Assembly (NCBI GenBank): GCA_014238155.1
Contig: JABABQ010000002.1
Span: 62,001 to 126,000 of the forward strand
Direction: 5' to 3'
Length of the DNA stretch: 64,000 bases
From: Rhizobiaceae bacterium
GTDB taxonomy: Bacteria; Pseudomonadota; Alphaproteobacteria; Rhizobiales; Rhizobiaceae
The translations under genes were made by a program, and so were the position numbers. The notes beneath the pieces were generated by a model, which ran no database searches, had not been told where the DNA came from, and saw only the letters and a program-made list of their open reading frames with translations. Shown here in pieces: positions 26,174 through 35,092 of this stretch. Position 1 is the stretch's first letter. Each line of letters opens with the position of its first letter.

Positions 26174-27448
26174 TCAATCAATCTTCCTTGCCGGAACGCC
26201 CAACGGCATCGTTGAACTGCCCGATTGCGTTAATGTTGAGGCAGGCGCTCTCACTTTTTGTTGCCGCCAAGGCTGAGATTTGAACCAGGCAACCGAATAG
26301 GCCACGGCAATCAATCCAGCAAAACCGATCAAATTACCAACCGCTACAATTGCCCAGTGGTTTCCAAACATGCGAAATCCCATGCCGACTATCTGCGCGA
26401 TGACCAGGGAGGAAACGAAGACGGCCAACGACTGCTGCCCGACTTTTCGAATTGTATCGACAACGAACTGCGCACTGCCCCAGTTTTTCAATCTTGATCC
26501 CAGCGGGCCAACAGCAACCCAGCCGAGATAGGCCGTTGCCAGGAAATGAATATACCTAAACAGGCCAAATTCTGTCTTGCCAATCAATGGAGCCAGCAGT
26601 TCACGCTGGTCCTTGAACCAGGGGCTCAGCTCGGTATAGAGCAGCCAACTCGGGCGGGCATTGTATATGCGAAAATAAGCAAATGGCAGCGAAATCAGAA
26701 CAATGCCAATTGCCAGCCAGATGTATTTCTTTTCCACAGGAGGCGGCTTGATCCAGCCACGCATAAAGGCAAAGCCGGTGAAAAACACCAATTGCCAGCC
26801 AAGTGGGTTGAAGAACCAGTTGCGTTGGGACCAGGGCTCAGCTGGCAGGTTGTAAGGGACAGCCCCGAATAGCTCCAGATTGGCGGTCAGCCAGACGCCA
26901 ATAACGAAAGCCACAACCGCCCACAAGGAAATCCGCGAAAGACCCATCACAATCGGTATCATCGCCAGAATAACCAGATACATCGGCAGAATATCAAAAT
27001 AGTTGGGCACATAGCTCAGAGTAAAAAGCCCGATAATCAGATCTGGAGTTTTGGTAAAAAAGTGTTTCAGATTGAGCGCACCAACATAAGAGCGCTGCCA
27101 GTTTTCACTGGTAAAAATGCCAGCCTGATCAAAACTTGTGACCAGCAACAAAATTGCAAAAAACAAGCCAATATGAGCCCAGTAAACCTGCCACACCCGA
27201 TAAACAATGCGGGCCGTTCCCATCAACCAGCCACGTTTTTGAAAAATCACCCCAAAGGCAATTGCCGATGCCATGCCGGAACAGAAAACAAAAGTTTCCG
27301 TTGCATCGGAAAATCCAAACCGAGCGGGTATCCATAGAGCCCAGAAATCCCTCGGGGTATGGGCAATGAAAATGATAAACATTGCCAACCCGCGAAAGAA
27401 ATCGAGTCGCGGATCGCGAACCGTTCTTTGTGGTGCTGTTGTGGTCAT
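26174..27448 (-). CDS. opgC: OpgC family membrane acyltransferase
   Basis: A 424-residue protein with about ten membrane helices, of the OpgC family that adds succinyl or similar groups to periplasmic glucans. The start has RDPRLDFFRGLAMFIIFIAHTP, the conserved opening with RLDFFRG, and the second helix FVFCSGMASA carries the typical FC-SG motif. Start ATG at 27448 rather than the upstream in-frame codon. It is the first gene of opgC-opgG-opgH. Confidence 0.88.
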   Translation of the reverse strand: MTTTAPQRTVRDPRLDFFRGLAMFIIFIAHTPRDFWALWIPARFGFSDATETFVFCSGMASAIAFGVIFQKRGWLMGTARIVYRVWQVYWAHIGLFFAILLLVTSFDQAGIFTSENWQRSYVGALNLKHFFTKTPDLIIGLFTLSYVPNYFDILPMYLVILAMIPIVMGLSRISLWAVVAFVIGVWLTANLELFGAVPYNLPAEPWSQRNWFFNPLGWQLVFFTGFAFMRGWIKPPPVEKKYIWLAIGIVLISLPFAYFRIYNARPSWLLYTELSPWFKDQRELLAPLIGKTEFGLFRYIHFLATAYLGWVAVGPLGSRLKNWGSAQFVVDTIRKVGQQSLAVFVSSLVIAQIVGMGFRMFGNHWAIVAVGNLIGFAGLIAVAYSVAWFKSQPWRQQKVRAPASTLTQSGSSTMPLGVPARKID

Positions 27449-27527
27449 GTTTTTATTTCCAAATCTTCGTCGCAACGTGGTTCAGATGCCGCCATTTACG
27501 CCAATGCGCAACCAAAAGTTCTTACAT

Positions 27528-28907
27528 TCATTCAGCCGGAATCATCTGGGCATCAAATTGTTCGCCGCGACAACGCGCCAATTCGTCAAACCGTAATGCG
27601 GCGAAGCGGTCCAACTTGCCGGCCCGCTTGTCGGTGCGTGCCTGCAGAAACCGTTCAGCGGCATCCAAATACCCGCCACGAAGAGCTGCTTCAATTGTCA
27701 GACGTTCAAATACATCTCGCTGAGCGTGGCTGCCACCAATGGTTTGCATCGCATCGCGGGCACCGGCCATATGCTGAAATGCCCTGGTGTAATTGCCTTC
27801 TCCAAAGGCTTCCAGACCCTGGGCCACAGACAGACCGGGATGTTTCATAATCCGGTCGATCTCATTGGCTTCTGCGGCTGCATCCTTGCGCATGCGGGTC
27901 AGCAGATTGGTAACGGCAAGCTTCCGGTCCCCACCAATCAACGACAATATGTAGTGAAGATCTGCAAATGCCAAACATCCGTCCTGGGTTCGACCTTCAG
28001 ACAGGTTTGCCAGTTCATCCCATCTGTTACCGACGTTTAATCCATCCAGTTCCAGCCGCGACAGCAGCGATGCCGCATTGGAAATGTCACGGTAGTCATC
28101 GGTCTGATCTTTGCGGATCTGCTGATCGTACAGGGCAAAAACTGCGTCTACTTCTCCCCTGTTGAGATGCATGAGCGCCATGTGCCACCATACGTGATAG
28201 CGGAAATTATTGCAGTGCGCCCAGGCTTCAGTGCGGTTGGTCAGCCAATCAAGACCTGCCTTGGTGTCGTTGGTCATGTCATAAACATGGGCCACAGCGT
28301 GCAGTCCCCATGCATCATCAGGTGAATGGACAACTCCCTCCCGCCCGATGCGCTCGGCCAGGGCATATTCACCGGTTTCTTCCAATGTGAACGCATGGCA
28401 ACCCAGCGCATAGCCATAGGCTTTGTCTTGTGAGGTCAAATGCGGGATGACGGATTCAATTGAGGAACGCATGCCAATGGCATCACCCAGTACGAAGCGA
28501 ATGGCTTGTACCAGCTTCATCGCCAACGCGTCCTGAGGGTGTTCCAACACCAGTCGATCGAGGCGATCGCCGGCTGATTTGGGAGACCCCCGGTTCCAGT
28601 CGGCAAGAGCCTCCAGAAACTCCATTTCCCTGCGAGTTACCGAGGTTTGGTTGTGCAGCAGGCGGGCCTGCCGTTCAGCCTCAACGGCCACATCAGTGAG
28701 CTCGCGGCGGCCCAACAAAAGCGAAAACAAGCCTTTGCAGATGAGCGGCAGAGCGAATCCGGGGTCGCTGGCGATGGTTGTGCCGAGATGATCTGGAGTG
28801 ACAGCTGCATGCGCAAGAAATGCCAGCTGGGTCTTGTTCCAGGCATTCATATCGCCAGCGGCCGTCATGGTGACAGGACAGCCAAAAATATCGTCACGTG
28901 TGGTCAT
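27528..28907 (-). CDS. TTC38-like tetratricopeptide-repeat protein
   Basis: A 459-residue all-helical protein resembling eukaryotic TTC38 and its bacterial homologues. Recognisable TPR-type pieces are FLEALADWNRGSPKSAGDRLDRL (about 95-117), YALGCHAFTLEETGEYALAERIGREGV and the conserved HAVAHVYDM. No signal peptide or membrane segment is visible. The biochemical role of the family is unknown. The stop is 79 bases from the opgC start; a common promoter with the opg genes is possible but not shown. Confidence 0.8.
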   Translation of the reverse strand: MTTRDDIFGCPVTMTAAGDMNAWNKTQLAFLAHAAVTPDHLGTTIASDPGFALPLICKGLFSLLLGRRELTDVAVEAERQARLLHNQTSVTRREMEFLEALADWNRGSPKSAGDRLDRLVLEHPQDALAMKLVQAIRFVLGDAIGMRSSIESVIPHLTSQDKAYGYALGCHAFTLEETGEYALAERIGREGVVHSPDDAWGLHAVAHVYDMTNDTKAGLDWLTNRTEAWAHCNNFRYHVWWHMALMHLNRGEVDAVFALYDQQIRKDQTDDYRDISNAASLLSRLELDGLNVGNRWDELANLSEGRTQDGCLAFADLHYILSLIGGDRKLAVTNLLTRMRKDAAAEANEIDRIMKHPGLSVAQGLEAFGEGNYTRAFQHMAGARDAMQTIGGSHAQRDVFERLTIEAALRGGYLDAAERFLQARTDKRAGKLDRFAALRFDELARCRGEQFDAQMIPAE

Positions 28908-29023
28908 TGGGCGGTGGCCTCAACAGGATTTTGTTGAAGCCAGACAACATTTTACGAACCCAATCGGCAAATAAACCCTCGTGACAATTGTGTGAAGAAA
29001 AAGCCGCATTAATTGACTTCGGC

Positions 29024-29043
29024 TCTGCCACATATGTGGCAGA
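29024..29043. promoter_or_regulatory. perfect 20-bp palindrome upstream of the YeeE-DUF302 pair
   Basis: TCTGCCACATATGTGGCAGA is a perfect inverted repeat 45 bases before the YeeE-family start. A TTGACT at 29013-29018 just upstream could be a -35 box, so a protein bound here would cover the promoter. The binder is unknown; no regulator gene is adjacent. The remainder of the 180-base gap to the TPR gene shows nothing else clear. Confidence 0.72.
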
Positions 29044-29087
29044 AAGGTTAATGACACCATGAACTCCGGTTCAAGGATCAGGAGACC

Positions 29088-30269
29088 ATGTCAAATACAG
29101 CCCAAATGGGCATCAACAACGGCGTATTCCCAGCAAGAAACGTGCTTGCAATGGCTTTGCTGGCGATTGCTCTGATTTGCATGGCGGCCTATCCCCATGG
29201 CGGACCGCGCTATGTTGTTGCGGTTTTAATCGGTGTTGTAGCTGGGTTTGGCCTTTATCATGCCGCCTTTGGCTTTACCGCTGCATGGCGGCGCATTGTC
29301 ACTGAAAAGCGCGGCCAGGGATTGCGTGCCCAGATGATCCTTCTGGCGGTAGCCTGTCTGTTCACATATCCGTTGATCGCCTATGGGGCACCATTTGCCG
29401 AATATGGTCTGCGCAGCGGCGCCTGGGTTTTGCCGTTTGGCGTCACCGCCCTGATTGGCGCATTTTTGTTCGGCATGGGGATGCAATTGGGTGGTGGCTG
29501 CGGTTCCGGTACACTGTTCACCGTTGGCGGCGGCAGTACCCGCATGGTGATCACTCTGGCGGCGTTTATTGCCGGGTCTCTGATTGGCACCTGGAACCTG
29601 CCAGCATGGCGCGGATTGCCACGGATCGAAAGTTTCTCCTTGATCCGCGAGTTTGGCGCTGTTGGCGCAGTTATGGCCATTCTGCTGATTACCGGCACAG
29701 TCTGGTTGGTGAGCCGTCGCATTGAACTGAGGGCGCACGGCAATCTCGAGATGCCCCGCCAAACAGGTGGATTGTTTCGTGGCCCCTGGTCTCACACTTT
29801 CGGAATTATTGCTCTGGCATTTGTCAGCGTTGCAACGATCTTAACGCTTGGCCGACCCTGGGGCATCACTTCCGGTTTTGCTTTGTGGGGTGCAAAGATT
29901 GCGAGTTTTTCAGGAGTGGATGTCCTCAGCTGGCCCTATTGGAGCGGTGGGCGCGCCGCTGCGGTTGAGCGCAGCGTGTTTGCCAATTCCACCTCAATCA
30001 TGAATTTCGGCATCATATTTGGCGCAATGTCAGCCGCAGCGCTGGCTGGAAAATTCTCTCCGGTTTTGCGCATTGGCTTGAAGAATGCTGCCACAGCGGT
30101 CATTGGCGGCCTTCTCATGGGATACGGCGCGCGTCTCGCTTATGGTTGCAATATCGGTGCCTATCTTGGGGGCATTGTATCCGGCAGCCTGCATGGCTGG
30201 CTATGGGGCATTGTTGCTTTCGGCGGCAGTGCGGTGATGTCTAACCTGAAACTGAAATTCAATTGGTAG
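29088..30269 (+). CDS. YeeE/YedE (TsuA-like) sulfur-compound transporter
   Basis: A 393-residue polytopic membrane protein. The two conserved cysteine motifs of the thiosulfate transporter TsuA are present: GGGCGSGTLFTVGGG near 136-150 and AYGCNIGAYLGG near 345-356. In TsuA these cysteines pass thiosulfate along the pore. The substrate here could be thiosulfate or another small sulfur anion. SD GGATCAGGAGACC precedes the start. It is followed after 15 bases by a DUF302 gene. Confidence 0.88.
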   Translation: MSNTAQMGINNGVFPARNVLAMALLAIALICMAAYPHGGPRYVVAVLIGVVAGFGLYHAAFGFTAAWRRIVTEKRGQGLRAQMILLAVACLFTYPLIAYGAPFAEYGLRSGAWVLPFGVTALIGAFLFGMGMQLGGGCGSGTLFTVGGGSTRMVITLAAFIAGSLIGTWNLPAWRGLPRIESFSLIREFGAVGAVMAILLITGTVWLVSRRIELRAHGNLEMPRQTGGLFRGPWSHTFGIIALAFVSVATILTLGRPWGITSGFALWGAKIASFSGVDVLSWPYWSGGRAAAVERSVFANSTSIMNFGIIFGAMSAAALAGKFSPVLRIGLKNAATAVIGGLLMGYGARLAYGCNIGAYLGGIVSGSLHGWLWGIVAFGGSAVMSNLKLKFNW

Positions 30270-30284
30270 TCGGGAGATAAATCG

Positions 30285-30764
30285 ATGAAAACACTTCTGC
30301 AATTATCCATGTTGGCTTTGTTTATGTTTGCTTTGGGGTCACCAGGTGTTGCGGCCGACCGTGCTGGTTGGGTGCGTTATGAAACTAACATCCCCTACGC
30401 CAAGATGATCAAACGCCTGAATGCGGCGGTAAAGGCTGAGAAAATGCTGCTGGTTTCCCGCGCTAGTGCCTCTTCGGGGGCAAAACGTCGGAAGATTAAA
30501 ATTCCTGGCAATATGGTGGTTGGGGTCTATCGCAACGATTATGCCTTGCGAATGCTGGACGCCAGCGTCGAAGCAGGCATTGAGGCGCCGATCCGCTTCT
30601 ACATTACCGAACGGTCAAGCGGTGGCTCAACGCTCTCCTACAAAACGCCAAGCCATGTCTTTTCACCTTATATGGCAACGGCCCAACCAGACCTTGAGGA
30701 GCTGGCGCAAGAGCTGGATGGGGTTTTTGAGACCATCGCCGAAAAGGCCGTCCGCGGCGATTAA
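30285..30764 (+). CDS. DUF302 domain protein, exported
   Basis: A 159-residue protein with a signal peptide (about residues 1-24, ending GVAA) and a DUF302-like body: RYETNIPYAKMIKRLNAAVK then IPGNMVVGVYRNDYALRMLDA and IRFYITE. DUF302 proteins are small alpha-beta folds often found beside YeeE/sulfur genes; their role is unknown. It is the second gene of a two-gene operon with the YeeE protein. It converges on the ThDP enzyme with an 8-base gap. Confidence 0.83.
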   Translation: MKTLLQLSMLALFMFALGSPGVAADRAGWVRYETNIPYAKMIKRLNAAVKAEKMLLVSRASASSGAKRRKIKIPGNMVVGVYRNDYALRMLDASVEAGIEAPIRFYITERSSGGSTLSYKTPSHVFSPYMATAQPDLEELAQELDGVFETIAEKAVRGD

Positions 30765-30771
30765 GCGACGG

Positions 30772-32412
30772 TTAGAAAGTCCCATCATAGGCGCGGCGGC
30801 TGATGCGGCAGGCCAGCACAGTAAATGTATTGCGCTGCAGTGCAGCCGTCGCCTCTTTCTCAAGCGACCCCGTATCGTCAATCCAAACGCCATGACCGCC
30901 CATGGCGCTGGCAACGCCTACAAAATCTGTACCTGTAAAGTCCACACCAACATTCTTGCGCTGGCCGCTTCGCTGCTTCAGCTCGATGAGCGAGAGCGAC
31001 TTGTCGACCAGAACGCAGATGATCACCGGCAACTCCAGTTCGCGCAATGTTGCCAGTTCTCCCAGCCCCATTTCCAGACCGGCATCTCCGACAAATGCAC
31101 ATACCGGGGTTTGTGGCCGCGCCAATTTGTAGCCCGCGGCCAGGGGCACCGCGCAGCCCATCGTGCACAAGGCGGTGGATTGGAGAAATGTTTGGGCATG
31201 GTGACACTGCCACATCTGGGAAACCAAAATGCGGTGGGCACCGGCATCCGCTGTAACCACAGTTTGCTGCGGCAGACACTCATTCAGTGTGGCGAATACC
31301 CGACCAGGCCCCCAACCATCCGGCGCGGCAAAATCATCGACCAGCTCGCGTCGAACATTTGCCGCCTCTCCACCCGGCCAGTGCGCCCCGCATTCAAGAA
31401 CGTGGTTGAACTGGGCTAAAGTTGGCTCAATCGCCGACCGCAGACTGATATCGGCACGATGCATGCCATGGGTGCGCAGGACCGGCGTGATGTCAATCAC
31501 AGTTGCATCGTCAGCCCAGGGATCACGCCAACCAGCCCGCATTTCGATTGGATCATAGCCAGCCAGAAGAACACAGTCGGCCTTTTTGACAAATGGCAGC
31601 AGCTGCTTTTCGGCTTTTGGCGAAAGCCCGTGTCCACCCAGACATAAAGGATGGGTCTCATTCAGCAGGCCCTTCCCTTTGTAGGTGGTGATAATCGGAA
31701 TATCGTGACGTATACAAAATTCGGTCAATACCGGCCCGGCATTTTCGGTCACCGCATCGACGCCTGCAATGATCAACGGTCGTTGCGATGCGTTCAGCGC
31801 ATCAATTGCGGCTCCAACGATGGGATCAGGCGCGGTCATAACTGCTGGCGCCAGATCAGGCAGATTACGGATAGATTCGTCACTGATTTCTTCAGCAACA
31901 CTGATCGGCACGTCAATATGAACCGGACCAGGTTGACCATCCAGCGCGATCGCCAGTGCTTTTTCCATCATAACGCCCACCGTACCGGCACTGGCTTTGA
32001 ATGTAGCTTTGACGACAGGCCGTAAAATCGCCTGATGGTCAAATATCTGATGGGTATAAGTTTCTGCTACAGCTGCTTCGACGCAGCCGGTTAGAAATAT
32101 CAGTGGCACACGATCCTGCATGGCATTGGCAACAACGTTGACTGCGTTGGAAACACCAGGACCAACTGTGGCGACCAGGATGCCGGGTGCCCGCGATCCG
32201 TCCTCTTCCGCATGCCATGCGCCTTCGGCCATGAACCCAGCGGAATTTTCATGCTTTGCGAGATGAAAATCGATCCCCACTTCATCCAGCCCGGTCAATA
32301 TTGCCAGGACTTCACCGCCGGGTATTCCGAAAGCGCGCTGGCATCCTGCCTGCTTGAGTTTGGTCGCAATAATATGGGCACCAGTCAGGCCGGCAGACGA
32401 GATCGCGGTCAT
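30772..32412 (-). CDS. thiamine-diphosphate enzyme, acetolactate-synthase-like
   Basis: A 546-residue ThDP enzyme with the three domains of the acetolactate synthase family. The catalytic Glu is in KHENSAGFMAEGA (about residue 55), and the ThDP/metal site is GDAGLEMGLGELATL near 442 with VDKS in place of the usual Asn pair, so cofactor binding differs somewhat from ALS. The substrate cannot be deduced; candidates are 2-oxo acid decarboxylation or carboligation. It is divergent from a LacI-family regulator at 32549, its likely controller. Confidence 0.87.
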   Translation of the reverse strand: MTAISSAGLTGAHIIATKLKQAGCQRAFGIPGGEVLAILTGLDEVGIDFHLAKHENSAGFMAEGAWHAEEDGSRAPGILVATVGPGVSNAVNVVANAMQDRVPLIFLTGCVEAAVAETYTHQIFDHQAILRPVVKATFKASAGTVGVMMEKALAIALDGQPGPVHIDVPISVAEEISDESIRNLPDLAPAVMTAPDPIVGAAIDALNASQRPLIIAGVDAVTENAGPVLTEFCIRHDIPIITTYKGKGLLNETHPLCLGGHGLSPKAEKQLLPFVKKADCVLLAGYDPIEMRAGWRDPWADDATVIDITPVLRTHGMHRADISLRSAIEPTLAQFNHVLECGAHWPGGEAANVRRELVDDFAAPDGWGPGRVFATLNECLPQQTVVTADAGAHRILVSQMWQCHHAQTFLQSTALCTMGCAVPLAAGYKLARPQTPVCAFVGDAGLEMGLGELATLRELELPVIICVLVDKSLSLIELKQRSGQRKNVGVDFTGTDFVGVASAMGGHGVWIDDTGSLEKEATAALQRNTFTVLACRISRRAYDGTF

Positions 32413-32468
32413 GGGATTCTTCCAATTGGATTATTCTAATGACTGAATAAGCGCCTTGCGATAGGCTG

Positions 32469-32482
32469 GCAACAGGCGTTGC
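32469..32482. promoter_or_regulatory. inverted repeat in the ThDP-enzyme/LacI divergent promoter
   Basis: GCAAC at 32469-32473 and GTTGC at 32478-32482 flank four bases. A second, AT-rich repeat, TTATTC with TGAATAA, lies near 32432-32451. Either could be an operator for the LacI protein that starts at 32549, but neither has the classic central CG. Low confidence. Confidence 0.35.
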
Positions 32483-32548
32483 TATCAACTGACCACAAAG
32501 TATTTTGAGCATTGCCTAACCAGATAATTCCGTGACACATTCCGCTCC

Positions 32549-33556
32549 ATGGCCAAACCGACCGTAACATCTGCCGACGTGGCCCGCGCCGCACAAGTCT
32601 CCCAATCAGCTGTCAGCCGAACCTTTACCCGGGGCGCTTCGGTTGCACAGGAAACCAGACGCAAAGTGTTACAGGCCGCCGACGAGCTTGGTTATCGTCC
32701 CAACGCATTGGCGCGCTCGCTGATCTCGGGAAAATCCGGGATCATCGGTGTCCTTGTCGCCTATCTGGACAATCAGTTTTATCCGGTTGTGATTGAAAAA
32801 CTATCTCGTTCGCTGCAGGCCAAAGGCTATCGCGTATTGCTGTTCATGACCGATCAGGGCGACCAGGACGCGGTCGTCAAGGACATGTTGCAATATCAGG
32901 TGGAAGGCGTGGTGATGGCGTCTGCGCACTTGTCGTCTCAGCTGGCTCAGCAGTGTGCAGACAACGGTATTCCCGTGGTTTTGTTCAACCGCTATATCGC
33001 CACCTCACCGGCCAATTCAGTGACGTCGGACAATCTGGATGGTGGCCGCATGGTGGCCGACTACCTAATTCGGGGCGGCCACAAGCGGATCTCGTTCATT
33101 GCAGGTTTCGAGGAATCCTCGACCAATCGGGATCGTGAAGCCGGGTTTTACAAAGGCCTGGCGGAGCATGGCGCAGTTTGTTTTTCCCGGGGCGTCGGTG
33201 CCTACACACAGGAAGGTGCAGCACAGGCTGCCCGTGACCTGTTTGGTGAGGCAAAGAAACCCGACGCAGTATTCGTTGCCAATGACCACATGGCCTTTGC
33301 AGTCATGGATGTTTTGCGCGACGAACTTAATCTGCACATACCTAACGACGTCTCTGTCGTCGGCTATGATGATGTGCCTCAGTCCGCGTGGAAGGCCTAT
33401 GACCTGACAACGGTCGAACAGCCCTCCGGCCCGATGATCGATGCCACTGTAGACATTTTGTTGGAACAGATTTCCAATCAGGATGTAACACGTAAGGCAG
33501 CGGTGCTTCCGGCGCGTTTTGTAGTGCGCAACAGTGCAAAAAAGCCTACCAGCTGA
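32549..33556 (+). CDS. LacI family transcriptional regulator
   Basis: The 335-residue product has an N-terminal HTH (TSADVARAAQVSQSAVSRTF, residues 7-26), the hinge helix RPNALARSLISG near 52-63 and a periplasmic-binding-type effector domain (from GIIGVLVAYLDN). The start is ATG at 32549. The divergent ThDP enzyme is the most likely target. It is also the only LacI regulator in the window, so it is a candidate, unproven, for the palindromes at 16420 and 21540. Confidence 0.93.
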   Translation: MAKPTVTSADVARAAQVSQSAVSRTFTRGASVAQETRRKVLQAADELGYRPNALARSLISGKSGIIGVLVAYLDNQFYPVVIEKLSRSLQAKGYRVLLFMTDQGDQDAVVKDMLQYQVEGVVMASAHLSSQLAQQCADNGIPVVLFNRYIATSPANSVTSDNLDGGRMVADYLIRGGHKRISFIAGFEESSTNRDREAGFYKGLAEHGAVCFSRGVGAYTQEGAAQAARDLFGEAKKPDAVFVANDHMAFAVMDVLRDELNLHIPNDVSVVGYDDVPQSAWKAYDLTTVEQPSGPMIDATVDILLEQISNQDVTRKAAVLPARFVVRNSAKKPTS

Positions 33557-33578
33557 ATTAGGTAAGGTAATACCGCTC

Positions 33579-33908
33579 TTAGTTCACCACAGATCGGCGG
33601 GCGGTGATCTTAACCGGTTTTGCCTCGCCAAGGCTGAATGTTGAGACCGGCCACGCCTGATGACCCGATCTGATCAGTGAGCGCGACAGCATGCCGGTGA
33701 GGATCAGAAATGGCATCACCAAAATTACAATCGCCAGTCCAGCAATTGTGTGCACTGTCGATATCGCCGACGCCTGCTCCAGAAATTGAATTCCAGTATA
33801 GCCGCTGATTGCGGTGAAACCGCAGGCAACAAGCGCAGTAACCACCCTTTTGTTGCTGCCGCAAAACCGCTTTGCAGATGGACGATGTGTTAATGACGAA
33901 GCTTGCAT
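33579..33908 (-). CDS. small membrane protein, unknown
   Basis: A 109-residue protein from the ATG at 33908 (a longer start at 33941 exists). Two hydrophobic segments, about 21-40 (VVTALVACGFTAISGYTGIQ) and 50-75 (IAGLAIVILVMPFLILTGMLS), are separated by a short loop, and the C-terminus is polar and basic. I do not recognise a family. It ends 23 bases from the LacI stop and is convergent with it. The 250 bases upstream to the next gene show only AT-rich sequence. Confidence 0.55.
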   Translation of the reverse strand: MQASSLTHRPSAKRFCGSNKRVVTALVACGFTAISGYTGIQFLEQASAISTVHTIAGLAIVILVMPFLILTGMLSRSLIRSGHQAWPVSTFSLGEAKPVKITARRSVVN

Positions 33909-34161
33909 TTCTTGATCCCCGATCAGCGCTTCAACCAGCAAAACACAAGGCTGATTACGGATCTCTTAATGAGCTCGCATCGACAACGGCAAGTTCCAGC
34001 TGAGTTTAATCAAACGTTAACGTAGGATTCCAACGGTCGACGCGAATCCGTGTCTAAACCATCTTCCAAACACTAAAGTCCAAGTTATGGCGCACCAGGC
34101 TTCAACATGAGTAATTTGAGTGCCATAAAAGCCGCCAGAAAACCTCGTTGGCGATGGAAAT

Positions 34162-35076
34162 ATGAACATATCAGCTCAACCGACTGTGACTTTTATCGGA
34201 TTTGGAGAGGCAGGGGCCGCGTTTGCGCAGGGCTGGTTACAGCACGACCTCAACTTGAAGGCATTTGATATCAAAACTCAATCCGATGCGACGCGGACTG
34301 AAATGCTATCCAGTTATGCCCAATTTGGAGTCGAAGGATGCGATTTTCTGTCAGACGCGGTTGCGGATTGCGACGTGATTTTCAGCTTCGTTACCGCTGA
34401 TCAGGCGCACCTGGCGGCCAAAAGTGTACTCGGACAGTGCAGACCTGGCACGTTGTTTTTTGACTGCAATTCCTGTGCTCCTGACACAAAGCGGGCATCT
34501 GCAAAAGTCATCGAAACCGATGGTCTACGCTATGTCGACGTTGCCGTGATGGCGCCGGTCCACGCTGGATTGCACGAAACGAAAGTTCATATTTGCGGTC
34601 CTCACAGCGCAGTTGCTCTTAAAGTTATGAAGCAGTTGCATATGAATGTGACGGTCCAGGAAGGTGAAATCGGCCATGCCTCAGCAATCAAAATGGTTCG
34701 TTCAATCATGGTTAAAGGACTGGAGGCAACGATACTGGAATGCGTGTTGTCCGCCCGCAAGGCTGGCATCGATGAAGTGGTGTTGGATTCCCTCGACCAA
34801 ACCTATCCGGGCTTCAACTTTCGCGAAAAAGCCAATTATATGTTGGAACGGGTAATCGTGCACGGAGTGCGTCGCGCTGAAGAAATGCGTGAAGTCGCCC
34901 TGACCGTTGAGCAACTGGGTCTCGACAATCACATGTCCAAAGCAATTGTTGAGTGGCAACAAACTGTGGGAGAAATGAAGCTTGATCCCAATGTCGATCT
35001 CGAACCGCAAAATTACGGTCCCCGCGCTGACATCGTGCTGGATGCCCTGCAAACTTGCAGTTCGACAAAAAATTAG
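34162..35076 (+). CDS. NAD(P)-dependent beta-hydroxyacid dehydrogenase-like protein with DUF1932
   Basis: A 304-residue protein. The N-terminal Rossmann domain starts with FIGFGEAGAAFAQG (about 9-22). The C-terminal part has the DUF1932 pattern with KMVRSIMVKGLEATILECVL, where the Lys is the likely catalytic residue, and RAEEMREVALTVEQLG. DUF1932 proteins are 6-phosphogluconate-dehydrogenase-like; known relatives act on branched or hydroxylated acids. It is convergent with the EamA gene and stands at the start of the TRAP/dioxygenase region. Confidence 0.82.
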   Translation: MNISAQPTVTFIGFGEAGAAFAQGWLQHDLNLKAFDIKTQSDATRTEMLSSYAQFGVEGCDFLSDAVADCDVIFSFVTADQAHLAAKSVLGQCRPGTLFFDCNSCAPDTKRASAKVIETDGLRYVDVAVMAPVHAGLHETKVHICGPHSAVALKVMKQLHMNVTVQEGEIGHASAIKMVRSIMVKGLEATILECVLSARKAGIDEVVLDSLDQTYPGFNFREKANYMLERVIVHGVRRAEEMREVALTVEQLGLDNHMSKAIVEWQQTVGEMKLDPNVDLEPQNYGPRADIVLDALQTCSSTKN

Positions 35077-35092
35077 TCTGCAAACGATGTGA

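Noticed and set aside
34108-34270. ATG at 34108 starting another small frame before the DUF1932 gene
   Set aside because: The frame soon diverges from any recognisable pattern, and the Rossmann start from 34162 fixes the real gene.
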